A DNA stretch of 46,422 nucleotides, taken from the NCBI RefSeq assembly GCF_020532805.1, contig NZ_MQTQ01000083.1, forward strand, positions 1 to 46,422. Direction: 5' to 3'. Shown one piece after another: positions 1 through 7,540 of the stretch. Below the pieces are notes generated by a model. That model was not told the origin of the DNA. It did no database searches and saw only the letters and a program-made list of their open reading frames with translations. The position numbers and the translations under genes were made by a program. This DNA is from Arthrobacter sp. SO5. GTDB lineage: Bacteria; Actinomycetota; Actinomycetes; Actinomycetales; Micrococcaceae. Each line of letters opens with the position of its first letter. Within the stretch, counting starts at the first letter, position 1.

Positions 1-770
1 CGGAGGGCGACGTTCCCGCCGTGACCGTCGCGGGCATAGGTTGCCCACCGGCCAAGGATGCGTTCGGCGCCGTCGGCCTTGCCGACGTACTGCTTGCCGT
101 TGCTGGAGTCCGTGATGAGGTAAATTCCTTGGACCTCTGACAGGGCAGCGCGCCAGATGGCGTACCGCGGGTCATCCACCATGTCGCACACTTGGTGGTA
201 GGTGAGCAGCACGCCGTCGAACCCGGGGAACTCGACCTTGTCCCGATCGGCGATCTCCAGCACAGGCATGCGCCCGGCGCTGGCTGAGGCAGCGCTCCGA
301 TGCCAGCTGCGGGGAGTGTCCCATTCGATAACGAGCCGGTCGTTAAGGGGTGCTAGAAATCCTGTCGGGCGCAGGTCAAAGAAGCGGTTCGAGTCTGTGC
401 GTTCTTCGCGTACCTCGCCATGGTTCTCGAAGGTGCCCCACAGTCGGGACCGGTGTTGGCCGTCGGCAACGAAGATCACCCAGTATCGGGGAGGATCTGC
501 GGGGAAGCGCCGGGGCGAGACGTCCTGTTCCCTGGTGTAGGCGAAGACTCGTTCGGCGGTCAGGTCCTCTGGCCCACGCAGCGCAGCGGGATCCCCGGGT
601 TTGAAGGTGTGCCGGATGAGGTGTATATCCTCCAGCCGGGCACCCGGTTCATGGTCCGCTCCCATGCCGGTGAGCACATGAGTGAGAGTGAGGGCCGCCC
701 GGGGAGCCGGCTTGGCGGAGGCGGCCGATTCAACAGGCTTGTGGAGAGCAACAAATTCCAGATCAGACAC
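1..770 (-). CDS. GIY-YIG nuclease family protein (3' end beyond window)
   Basis: Reading the minus strand from a GTG at 770, an open frame runs without a stop off the left edge. It starts MSDLEFVALHKPVES and is preceded in frame by a TAG at 780-782. About 215 residues in, the signature GIYLITDSSNGKQYVGKA appears, followed by RILGRWATYARDGHGGN. These are the GIY, YVG and R-x-W/GHGGN elements of a GIY-YIG endonuclease domain. The roughly 200 residues before it (with RLVIEWDTPRSWHR and FPGFDGVLLTY) resemble the N-terminal half of a family of stand-alone GIY-YIG proteins of unknown biological role. The nuclease fold is clear; the target is not. An ATG at 665 is an alternative start. The C-terminus, including any catalytic Glu, lies outside the window, so activity cannot be judged. 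Confidence 0.8.
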   Translation of the reverse strand, partial: MSDLEFVALHKPVESAASAKPAPRAALTLTHVLTGMGADHEPGARLEDIHLIRHTFKPGDPAALRGPEDLTAERVFAYTREQDVSPRRFPADPPRYWVIFVADGQHRSRLWGTFENHGEVREERTDSNRFFDLRPTGFLAPLNDRLVIEWDTPRSWHRSAASASAGRMPVLEIADRDKVEFPGFDGVLLTYHQVCDMVDDPRYAIWRAALSEVQGIYLITDSSNGKQYVGKADGAERILGRWATYARDGHGGNVAL

Positions 771-953
771 GGGGACACCCTATGCCACCGGCAAGGATGC
801 GCGCTGTGACGACTTGGCCAGACGGGTCTATATCGCCGTGGATGTCGCACGGTCTGTAAAGGGTGACCGGCGGGCTAAGCCATGACACGGTTATGCTGCA
901 GCCAGACACCACCAGTGCACCGCTGCCATGAGCTCCAGGGGTGGGGAGGGTGT

Positions 954-1131
954 CTAGCCTGTGAGGGCTCGCGACCGTCGATAAAATGTTGCCCGGGACA
1001 TTCCGAGATCGCGGGCAACCTGGGCAGAGGTTTCGCTGCCGTTGACAGGACGGACAGCGCTTCGGATCTGAGCGCGATGGCCGCCTCACGTTCGGGAACA
1101 ACACGCCCAGGGCCGGGCCGTTACACCACCC
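954..1131 (-). pseudogene. C-terminal remnant of a serine recombinase
   Basis: The minus strand encodes the tail of a resolvase/invertase. A piece reading RPGPGRVVPEREAAI lies at about 1085-1131. After a one-base frame change it continues as SAQVARDLGMSRATFYRR and ends in a TAG at 954-956. The second piece is a typical Hin-type helix-turn-helix of the resolvase C-terminus. No catalytic domain with the active serine precedes it. The fragment is therefore frameshifted and truncated: debris from an earlier mobile element. It is distinct in sequence from the intact resolvase at 2386-2985. Confidence 0.6.
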
Positions 1132-1362
1132 TAGTGGGCACTACCCCCTGGCGGTTCCTCAGGACCAGGGTTTCCGTTCCCTGTGTGGCCCCCGGGCCAC
1201 GAACGCGCACCGAACCGCCACGCTACGCATGCCTCTTCGGGGGCAAGGCAGTAATGGTGTACCTCCGAGCGATGGGGCAAACCCGTCTCTAGTAGTGTTT
1301 TGACGCGCACCTCCTTGAGAGCCAAGGAAGCGACTTGGCAAAGCATCTTCAGGAGGCATTTT

Positions 1363-2181
1363 ATGTATCATCACCCGCCGGATCGTCTGGACCGTAAATA
1401 CTTCAAGCCCTTATGGGACCTGATGCGGGAGCGTGCCGCAATCATGGCCAAAGATGGCGGTAGTTGGGAAGCCCAGCAAAGCGACATCGCGGAATGGGCG
1501 TGGAAGACGATTGACGGGATGTATCCCCAACCGACTTCCATGCCTCCTGCGCCGAAAGAACCTGGGTTTTTCGGCTCCACTAAGAAATACCGGCAGGACA
1601 TGCGGCGGTACTACGAAACCTACGACCCCCAGTATTTCGCGCGCCGAGACGTTGGCCTGTGGTTAATGACCTGCTCAGAAGGGTGCCTTAGGGATGCTTA
1701 TCACGAGCTGAGGCAACCCGCCGCAACCGTGCCGGTAGCCTCCGCTACCGTTGACCGGGGCGATCTATTGTGGGATTCGCAAGGAGGCAGGCCGGAACCA
1801 ATGGCCACGTGCTCTCCCCGGCAGGCTGAGTACCTTGCAAAGGCTTGGATGGAGTACCTGGGCGCCACCGGATGCAAAGTTTCCCAGGCGACGCGGGATG
1901 GCGGGGTTGACGTGGACAGTAAGCATTTCGTGGGAGAAGTGAAACACCATGCCGTTCCGGTCTCCCCCGGAATCGTCCGCCAAATCGTCGGGGTTGCCTC
2001 CATGGAAGGCAAGATCCCTGTGGTGTTCTCCCGGAGCGGGTATTCAGCGGCGGCGCTGGAGGTCGGCCGGAGGGGCGATGCTGCGCTCTTCACCTACAGC
2101 TTCGAGCAGGGGACGCTCCGCGCCGCTTCCCCACAGGGGGAGAAGGCGCTGAAGCTGGGACTCCTGAGCCTGACCGTATAG
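1363..2181 (+). CDS. Mrr-like restriction endonuclease
   Basis: 272 residues. The start at ATG 1363 is chosen because AGGAGG lies at 1351-1356, six bases upstream; the open frame extends further up without a ribosome site. The C-terminal half holds an Mrr_cat-type PD-(D/E)XK nuclease: a helix with Glu about 156 (AEYLAKAWMEYLG), then GGVDV with Asp 183, then GEVK with Glu 192 and Lys 194, then a helix with Gln 207 (VRQIVG). That order is the Mrr catalytic pattern. Mrr enzymes usually cut modified DNA (type IV restriction). The N-terminal 150 residues, rich in Trp and Tyr, are not recognised and may give specificity. The gene stands alone between recombinase genes, consistent with mobile cargo. 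Whether it acts on modified DNA is inferred from the family. Confidence 0.75.
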   Translation: MYHHPPDRLDRKYFKPLWDLMRERAAIMAKDGGSWEAQQSDIAEWAWKTIDGMYPQPTSMPPAPKEPGFFGSTKKYRQDMRRYYETYDPQYFARRDVGLWLMTCSEGCLRDAYHELRQPAATVPVASATVDRGDLLWDSQGGRPEPMATCSPRQAEYLAKAWMEYLGATGCKVSQATRDGGVDVDSKHFVGEVKHHAVPVSPGIVRQIVGVASMEGKIPVVFSRSGYSAAALEVGRRGDAALFTYSFEQGTLRAASPQGEKALKLGLLSLTV

Positions 2182-2385
2182 GACTCTTGACGGCACACCT
2201 TGCCATGCAGGGCGGGTACCAACTCTCGGGAAAGTAGCGCCAAGCATCAAAAGGACTGGCGTTTGGAGCTGGGGCTTGAGGACCAATGTTCGGGAAAATC
2301 ACGCTAGGCCGGTGGGGCCAGGTTGTTGAGGTTCTGGTCGGCACCGCTGTTACCCCGGGTCACGGCAAAACTCAACGCGTCCGTA

Positions 2386-2985
2386 TTAAAGGGCATTAGT
2401 GGTTACCAGGTCAGCAGCGGGGGAGCGGGGTGGCAGGTGCCGGTACAGGGTGGTGCGTTTCAGCCCGGTCTTGGCGGTGATCTCCTTCATGGAGAAGCCT
2501 TTATCTCGCAGCAGGGCGGCGTGTTCGAGCTTGTCGGCATCGATCACGGAAGGCCGTCCCGTACGGCGCCCGTTGGCAGATGCCACTGCCCGCGCATGCG
2601 AGGCCCGTTCGGCCGAGTAGGTCCGCTCCATCTCTCCGAAGAGTGCCAGCATGACAACCGCCAACTGCGCCATGGGATTGTCCGGGTTGGAAGTGTCGAT
2701 GGGTAGGGGATCAGCCAGGGTGCGGACACCGACTCCGCGTTCCTTCAGTTCGTGGACCAGATTCAACGTGTCCCGCACTGTCCGTCCCAGCCGGTCCAGC
2801 GTGTGGACTACAAGCACGTCACCGGCTCTGGAGTGTCGCAATGCGTCCTGAAGACCCGCGCGATCTGTGGTGGCCCCGGACTTCTTATCCGAGAAGATCG
2901 TCTCGATGCCGGCGGCCGCCAAGGCATCCAACTGCCGGGCGAGGTCCTGCTTCACCGTTGATACACGCGCATAACCAATTTCCAT
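2386..2985 (-). CDS. serine recombinase (resolvase/invertase)
   Basis: 199 residues and apparently intact. The N-terminal catalytic domain starts MEIGYARVSTVKQD with the nucleophile Ser9, followed by the conserved arginine cluster in LDRLGRTVRD (residues 63-71). A long E helix then leads to a C-terminal helix-turn-helix (SMKEITAKTGLKRTTLYRHL). Size and order match small Tn3-type resolvases, which act at a res site next to the gene to resolve cointegrates or plasmid multimers. No Tn3 transposase is visible nearby, so it may serve multimer resolution or be a leftover of a transposon. The upstream 2986-3221 stretch is where a res site would be expected. Confidence 0.9.
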   Translation of the reverse strand: MEIGYARVSTVKQDLARQLDALAAAGIETIFSDKKSGATTDRAGLQDALRHSRAGDVLVVHTLDRLGRTVRDTLNLVHELKERGVGVRTLADPLPIDTSNPDNPMAQLAVVMLALFGEMERTYSAERASHARAVASANGRRTGRPSVIDADKLEHAALLRDKGFSMKEITAKTGLKRTTLYRHLPPRSPAADLVTTNAL

Positions 2986-3221
2986 GCCTGAACCGTACCG
3001 AAAGTTATCCCTGCGACAGGCGATTGTGGCGGGGGTTTTGGCACAACATACGGGACAGTCAGATTACGCGGCGTTTAGGCGATTCGGATTCGCGGGGGAG
3101 TGTCCCACCGAGGGTGTCCCGGTTCCTAGGTTCTCTCGGGGTCGAGAGGACTCCGGCAAGGAACAGAGCTCGTTTGTGCAGGTCAGGCGTCGTCGGACGC
3201 CCTACTGACGTGGGCCACATG
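2986..3221. other. non-coding stretch upstream of the resolvase
   Basis: No convincing gene is seen. Resolvases normally bind three dyads just upstream of their own gene, so this is the expected place for a res site. TGTC/GACA-type half sites occur (for example CGACAGG near 3013 and GGGACAGTC near 3053), but I cannot define the three-subsite structure by eye. The call is positional only. Confidence 0.25.
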
Positions 3222-3285
3222 TGTGGTCCTAGTGTTTTCACCTGTTGGAGTGGGGCCGGTTGAGTCGGGCCATCAGCTCGCACCG
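3222..3285 (-). pseudogene. 3' end of a second tnpC (DUF6262) copy
   Basis: On the minus strand the frame ELMARLNRPHSNR followed by a TGA at 3238-3240 matches the end of the intact tnpC (ELMTRLNRPHPDESNH). The nucleotide similarity continues past the stop: CACTAGGACCACACATGTGG here against CACTAGGCCCACACCTGCGG after the intact gene. The rest of the gene is absent. It is the tail and terminal sequence of another, diverged Tn554-type element. Confidence 0.6.
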
Positions 3286-3393
3286 GGGCAGACTCATCGG
3301 CCAGTCCTAGACCACGACATCTTGAGCCGCCAAGCGAACTCTGATCTGGATCCTGACGATTCATCATTGGAAGAGCCTCTGTAGGGTGGTCGT

Positions 3394-3807
3394 ATGGGGA
3401 GATTTTCATTGATCAGTGTTTTCGCTTTGGTAGTTGCGGCGTTGGTTTCAGGATGCGGCGAAGCTCGAGGCGCTCCCGACAGGGAGGAAACTTTCGCTGT
3501 CCAAGGAGCAGAATGTACTGCTCAATGGTGGCTTGAACCAATGGTTGACGATGTCCCCAGGGCAGCGTCTGACGCAGCCAGCCGGGCGCTCACCTCGGCC
3601 GAGGTTGAAGCGTCTGAGCTAGAGGAGTGGAAGAGGACCATCACGGAATCTCAGTCCGGCGACCGAGAGATCACCGAGAGCCGGCTCGAAGGGTTCGCGC
3701 ACGTTGAGGCAGTTAGGGCTGAAGTCAGATCGGGTCTGGCTGAAGCGGGGTTCCCAGACGCGCCCACCCGCCTCATCGAGGTCTATTCGGATGTGAAGTG
3801 CAGCTGA
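3394..3807 (+). CDS. small predicted lipoprotein
   Basis: 137 residues. The N-terminus is a short positively charged start followed by a hydrophobic segment ending in the lipobox LVSGCG, so the mature protein should be attached to the outer face of the membrane through Cys21. The remainder is acidic and helical, with two further cysteines (AECTAQWW and VKCS at the very end) that could form a disulphide. No family is recognised. The gene lies between the tails of two tnpC copies, so it may be cargo of, or material trapped between, Tn554-type elements. Confidence 0.6.
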   Translation: MGRFSLISVFALVVAALVSGCGEARGAPDREETFAVQGAECTAQWWLEPMVDDVPRAASDAASRALTSAEVEASELEEWKRTITESQSGDREITESRLEGFAHVEAVRAEVRSGLAEAGFPDAPTRLIEVYSDVKCS

Positions 3808-3845
3808 TTTGATCGGGCGTTACTCTGGCGCCCGCAGGTGTGGGC

Positions 3846-4394
3846 CTAGTGGTTGCTCTCGTCGGGGTGCGGCCGGTTAAGTCGGGTCATGAGCTCTCGG
3901 TTTGCGGCCCGTGCCGCGTCGAGCTCGTCGTCGCGTTCTGAGAGTTGTCGACGTTGTTCTGCGGTGTGTTGTTCCAGTTCGGTGACGCGGTGATGCAGAC
4001 GGTCGACATCGTCGGGGGCCCCGAGGCCGGACTCCCGCCACACCTCTTCACCGAGATGCTCGGACAGACGCTGGCGGACTTGGGCGTTTTCGCGGGACAG
4101 ACGGGCGATGCGCTCATGGGCGTTGGCCAGGTCTGTAATGAGGGATGGCCTGCTGACGCTCGGTCCTCCGGTCTTTGCGGTGGTTGGTTCGGCGGCCTTG
4201 AGAAGCACCGCGGCGTGGAGGTCGCTGTGGCGATAGAGAAAGCTGCGGTCCACCCCGGCGCGGCGGGCGATCGAGGAGATGCTGATTTCGGCGCCCAGAT
4301 GGACAGCTTGCTCGAGCGCGGCGAGGACACGTTGCCGGCATCGTGTGCTGTGGGCCTGCCGGGCCGCGGCGATGCCGCTGGTGTTGCTGTTCAC
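3846..4394 (-). CDS. tnpC: TnpC-like transposition protein (DUF6262)
   Basis: 182 residues. The N-terminal third is a helix-turn-helix typical of DUF6262 (ISISSIARRAGVDRSFLYRH, residues about 38-57), followed by a long coiled coil from about 90 to 175 (ANAHERIARLSRENAQVRQR onwards). In Tn554 the third gene, tnpC, encodes an accessory DNA-binding protein that influences the efficiency or orientation of insertion, and DUF6262 proteins sit at this place in Tn554-like elements. Its ATG overlaps the stop of tnpB by four bases (ATGA), so the two are translationally coupled. A diverged copy of its 3' end lies at 3222-3285. Confidence 0.8.
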   Translation of the reverse strand: MNSNTSGIAAARQAHSTRCRQRVLAALEQAVHLGAEISISSIARRAGVDRSFLYRHSDLHAAVLLKAAEPTTAKTGGPSVSRPSLITDLANAHERIARLSRENAQVRQRLSEHLGEEVWRESGLGAPDDVDRLHHRVTELEQHTAEQRRQLSERDDELDAARAANRELMTRLNRPHPDESNH

Positions 4395-6031
4395 AGTTTC
4401 TCCATTCCCGCGCTGGGACCGGGCTCGCCCCTGATCGCGGGCATGCCCAGATTGGTCACTTGGCGGGTGCGCCGGACGGCTGAAATTGCGGCGACGATGT
4501 CGGCTTGCTCGGCGGGGGCGAGCTGTTCAAGGTGTTCCCCGACCCGGTGCACGAGTTCTTTCACCCGGCGGATTTCCTCCTCCGAGGGTAGAGCTTCTGT
4601 TCTGGCCCAGTTTTCAAGATCGGTGGTGGCCAGCACGCGTTCGCGGTCACTGAGCAGGTCATGCAGGTATGCCTTCAACTCCGGCAGATGCGAGGGATCG
4701 GTGTGGAAGTGATCGCAGCCGACGCAGCGAAACCGGAATGGACAGGCACCACCCCCTGCCTGGACGTTAGAGGGTTCGTGACAGTTGCCGTACGGCACCG
4801 ATACCTGGCCGAGCGTGTGGCGCGCGTGCTCGTCGTCGAGTAGAGCCTGGGCGTCCCGCCAGAGGTGGTTTCCGTGCCGGTCGAACCGGTGGTCGGCCAG
4901 CCGGTCGACCGCGGCACGGCGGCGTTTCTCGCCGACCTGGTAATAGGCCTGAGTCGAGCTCAATAGCTCGTGGCCCATCAGCTCGGCGAGTACATCGAGC
5001 GCGACGCCGGCGTCTGCATGCCGTTGCGCGTAGGTGTGCCGATAGGAGTAGGGCGTGATCGTGGTCAGATCGTAGCTGCTGCCGTCGGACCGCCGGAGAG
5101 GAGAGGGCAGCGAAGCGAGCCAGCCGCGGTGGGCCCGGCCGATACGATGCCGAGCCAGCGGACGCCGGCCGTCCGGGTCTTCGTCAGAGGGCAGCAGAAC
5201 CAGCGACGCCGGGTTGCTGCCGGGGAACCGCTCCCGGATTTCCTGCTGTTGGGCGGTGATCAGGTCGGCGGTCGTGTGGGTGATCGGAAGCCGCCGGCCC
5301 GGCCTGTTGTTCTTGAGGTCGTCGTAGACCAGGACATAGTTCCCGTCGTGGTCGCGGTCCATGCAGTCCCAGGGCAGGTTCAGGATCTCCCCGGGCCGGC
5401 GGCCTGTGTCGATGAGCAACTCGATCGCAACGGCCAACTCTTTCGGCACGCGGGTGCGCAGCAGCGGCAGGGCATCGCAGAGCTGGGCGAGGATCTCGGA
5501 CGGCAGCGACCGGTTGGGAGTTTGCCGGTCTGGGCGCCGGGGAACGTCCTCGCGGCGGAACGCGAAGTCGTCAGGCAGCCCGCTGAGCGGGTCACCAGCC
5601 CGTGTCAGGCCGAGCAGCCGCATCTGACGCAGCGCATGATGAGCCTTTCGACAGCTCAGGGATCGGGACAACGCGGTGATCTTCCCGCAATCCTCCAGGT
5701 AGGCGAGACGTTGCAGAAACAACTCAATGTCGGGGCGCCCGAGGTCACGGATGATCAGGCCGCGGTCGCTTCTATGGGCGCACAAGCTTTCTGAGAGCCC
5801 CGCCATTGCCGCCACGTGGGCCCTCAGCACCGTGGTGGCGCCCTCGCCCCGACGACGTATCAGGTCGTGGATCGCCCACCGTTTCGCACCCTCGCGTAAC
5901 CAGGGTTGGCTGATCGCCGTGAAGTCCAACCGCCCGCTGTGGCCAAACAGGGACATCGCCCAGATGTCTTTGGCCCGTTCTGCTTCCAGCTGGTGCTCGT
6001 GCGTCGACGTGACCAGAGCACGGGCTGTCAT
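4391..6031 (-). CDS. tnpB: TnpB-type tyrosine recombinase
   Basis: 546 residues from ATG 6031, chosen because GAGG lies eight bases upstream; a GTG at 6040 is the alternative. An N-terminal SAM-like DNA-binding region precedes the catalytic domain, which has DTGRRPGEI (Arg about 212), PYSYRHTYAQ (Arg about 331, His 332), LMGHE (His about 354) and a tyrosine pair TQAYYQV (about 363-364). The usual first His of the H-x-x-R box is Tyr here. A C-terminal Cys/His cluster (CHEP ... ACPFRFRCVGCDHFH) suggests a zinc-binding module, a feature of this family. It acts with TnpA in strand exchange. It starts 13 bases after the tnpA stop and overlaps tnpC. Confidence 0.85.
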   Translation of the reverse strand: MTARALVTSTHEHQLEAERAKDIWAMSLFGHSGRLDFTAISQPWLREGAKRWAIHDLIRRRGEGATTVLRAHVAAMAGLSESLCAHRSDRGLIIRDLGRPDIELFLQRLAYLEDCGKITALSRSLSCRKAHHALRQMRLLGLTRAGDPLSGLPDDFAFRREDVPRRPDRQTPNRSLPSEILAQLCDALPLLRTRVPKELAVAIELLIDTGRRPGEILNLPWDCMDRDHDGNYVLVYDDLKNNRPGRRLPITHTTADLITAQQQEIRERFPGSNPASLVLLPSDEDPDGRRPLARHRIGRAHRGWLASLPSPLRRSDGSSYDLTTITPYSYRHTYAQRHADAGVALDVLAELMGHELLSSTQAYYQVGEKRRRAAVDRLADHRFDRHGNHLWRDAQALLDDEHARHTLGQVSVPYGNCHEPSNVQAGGGACPFRFRCVGCDHFHTDPSHLPELKAYLHDLLSDRERVLATTDLENWARTEALPSEEEIRRVKELVHRVGEHLEQLAPAEQADIVAAISAVRRTRQVTNLGMPAIRGEPGPSAGMEKL

Positions 6032-6044
6032 CGCGGTCACCTCG

Positions 6045-7190
6045 TCACGTTCCCGGTGACGTGGCGGCCAGGGCTACCCGCTCCACCGCTGCGCGCAACC
6101 GCTCCGGTGCCGGGTGGAGATACACCTGGCTCGAGCTGATCGAGGCATGGCCGAGGAGCTCCTGGACCTCGTCGATGCTCCCGCCGGCGTCCAGGACGTT
6201 ACTGGCAAATCCATGACGCAGCGCATGCGGGTGCACGGCCGGATCCAGACCCGCACGGCGGGAGGCCGCGGCCAGCAATTCGTTTACCGCAGCCGGAGTC
6301 ATCGGCGCGCCCATGGGTGCCCGGAACAGGTTCACGAACACGAAATCGCTCTCACCCGCCGCGGGATTCATGACTCTCTCGGTGAAGTACTGGTCGTGGG
6401 CATGCACGACCAGTGAATCCACGGGGACGATGCGGGAGTGCCGCGCTTTTGCCCACGCGCCGTTGGTATTCTGCCTCCGCACCACATGCAGGTGAGATCC
6501 AGGGAAGCCACAGCCCAAGGACGATGAGTCGACCAGGAAATGGACGTCCTCACGCCGCAGCCCCACCAGCTCGCCGCGACGCAACCCCGCCCGCGCGAGC
6601 AGCATCACCAGCAGCCGGTCACGGGCCGAGAGGCATGCCCTCAGCAGTGCGAGGACGTCTTCATCGCTGGCCCGGTCCGGCCGTTGCCTGATAGCCGGAA
6701 CCCGGTGCCGGGCCTTCATCCGCAGCCTCCAGGCGCCGTCCTCACCGCGCGCCTCAGCCGGCAGATCCTGGCTATTGGCAAGCTCGTAAAGATGACCAAG
6801 CACTCCTCTCGGAGCCTCGCCGTGATCCACCGCAAAGGTCAGGAAGCCCCGCACCCCTGCGAGCACGCAGTTAATCCGCCGCGGTCCTCGGACCGCAGCC
6901 TCGACCGGACCGCCGGGCGTTGTCCCCGGCTGTGACGGGGAGTGGCGGAGCCACAATACGAACGCCGGCATCTTCCCCGCAGCCGCACGCCAATCCTGCC
7001 CGGTGGCCGCGCACCACGACAGATACAGTGCGACCGCGCCCGCGTAGGTCTTAGTCGTCGACTCGGCAGCGTCACGCCCGAACCGTAAGTACCGCAGGTA
7101 TGCATCCGCCACAGACATGACCAGCAGGTCCTCGCCGATCACTGTCCAGTAGCGCATTCCAGAAGGCATCTGGACTGGAAAAGTTCGCAT
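6045..7190 (-). CDS. tnpA: TnpA-type tyrosine recombinase
   Basis: 381 residues. The start is ATG 7190: AGGAG lies six bases upstream of it, while an ATG at 7196 touches the AGGAG and would be poorly spaced. The N-terminal core-binding domain (residues 25-140) is followed by the phage-integrase catalytic domain with ARAGLRRGEL (Arg about 205), HPHALRHGFA (His about 322, Arg 325), LLGHAS (His about 348) and the nucleophile in SSQVYLHP (Tyr about 357). All expected catalytic residues are present, so the enzyme looks active. It is the first gene of the tnpA-tnpB-tnpC operon and, in Tn554, one of the two recombinases required for transposition. Confidence 0.9.
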   Translation of the reverse strand: MRTFPVQMPSGMRYWTVIGEDLLVMSVADAYLRYLRFGRDAAESTTKTYAGAVALYLSWCAATGQDWRAAAGKMPAFVLWLRHSPSQPGTTPGGPVEAAVRGPRRINCVLAGVRGFLTFAVDHGEAPRGVLGHLYELANSQDLPAEARGEDGAWRLRMKARHRVPAIRQRPDRASDEDVLALLRACLSARDRLLVMLLARAGLRRGELVGLRREDVHFLVDSSSLGCGFPGSHLHVVRRQNTNGAWAKARHSRIVPVDSLVVHAHDQYFTERVMNPAAGESDFVFVNLFRAPMGAPMTPAAVNELLAAASRRAGLDPAVHPHALRHGFASNVLDAGGSIDEVQELLGHASISSSQVYLHPAPERLRAAVERVALAATSPGT

Positions 7191-7540
7191 AGTCATCTCC
7201 TATGCCAATCATGGCCGCCATGACGAAGAACACCTGACCGACACACGGAGAGAACCCGTCGTCCACCAAGCAAGCGACCCAGCCTGTGCCACAGTCCACG
7301 ACAGGCGATCGGACCCCCATAGAACCTAGGAAGTGGGACGCCTGCCCTACCTCCCGCAACAGGGATTGCATGTGGTCTGACGCCTAGACCGCGCGGAAAA
7401 GCTTGCGCACGGTGCTGACGACAGTGGCCTAATTTGGCGTCGCTCCCGGTAGATTGAATCGACACTAAGTGGCTGCCGTCGCGTAGCTGGGGACTACTGA
7501 CGAGTTCGCTGAAGCTGGATCAATGCAAGGGGTACGAGGC
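7191..7540. other. divergent intergenic region between tnpA and hsdM
   Basis: About 350 bases between divergent genes. It must hold the promoters of tnpA and of the hsd operon and probably one end of the Tn554-type element. No further gene, no convincing consensus promoter and no repeat could be identified by eye. The apparent open frames here have no ribosome sites and no family resemblance. Confidence 0.4.

Larger units (their letters stand above)
3846..7190 (-). mobile_element. Tn554-type transposition module (tnpA-tnpB-tnpC)
   Basis: Three consecutive minus-strand genes in the order tyrosine recombinase (381 aa), larger tyrosine recombinase with a C-terminal cysteine cluster (546 aa) and DUF6262 protein (182 aa). 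This is the composition and order of the transposition genes of Tn554 and its relatives. Such elements integrate by tyrosine recombination, with no target duplication and no long terminal inverted repeats, so the ends cannot be fixed by eye; the span given is the gene block only. The outer end on the tnpC side may lie in the conserved CACTAGG-CCACAC sequence after tnpC. Which nearby genes are true cargo is unknown. Confidence 0.75.

Noticed and set aside
2182..2385. terminal inverted repeats of a Tn3-type element beside the resolvase
   Set aside because: Only a weak direct similarity (CTCGGGAAAGTAGCGC and TTCGGGAAAATCACGC) was seen; no GGGG...TAAG ends or matching partner.
3059..3409. 116-codon minus-strand gene upstream of the lipoprotein
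   Set aside because: No family, no ribosome site, and it crosses the tnpC remnant in a different frame.
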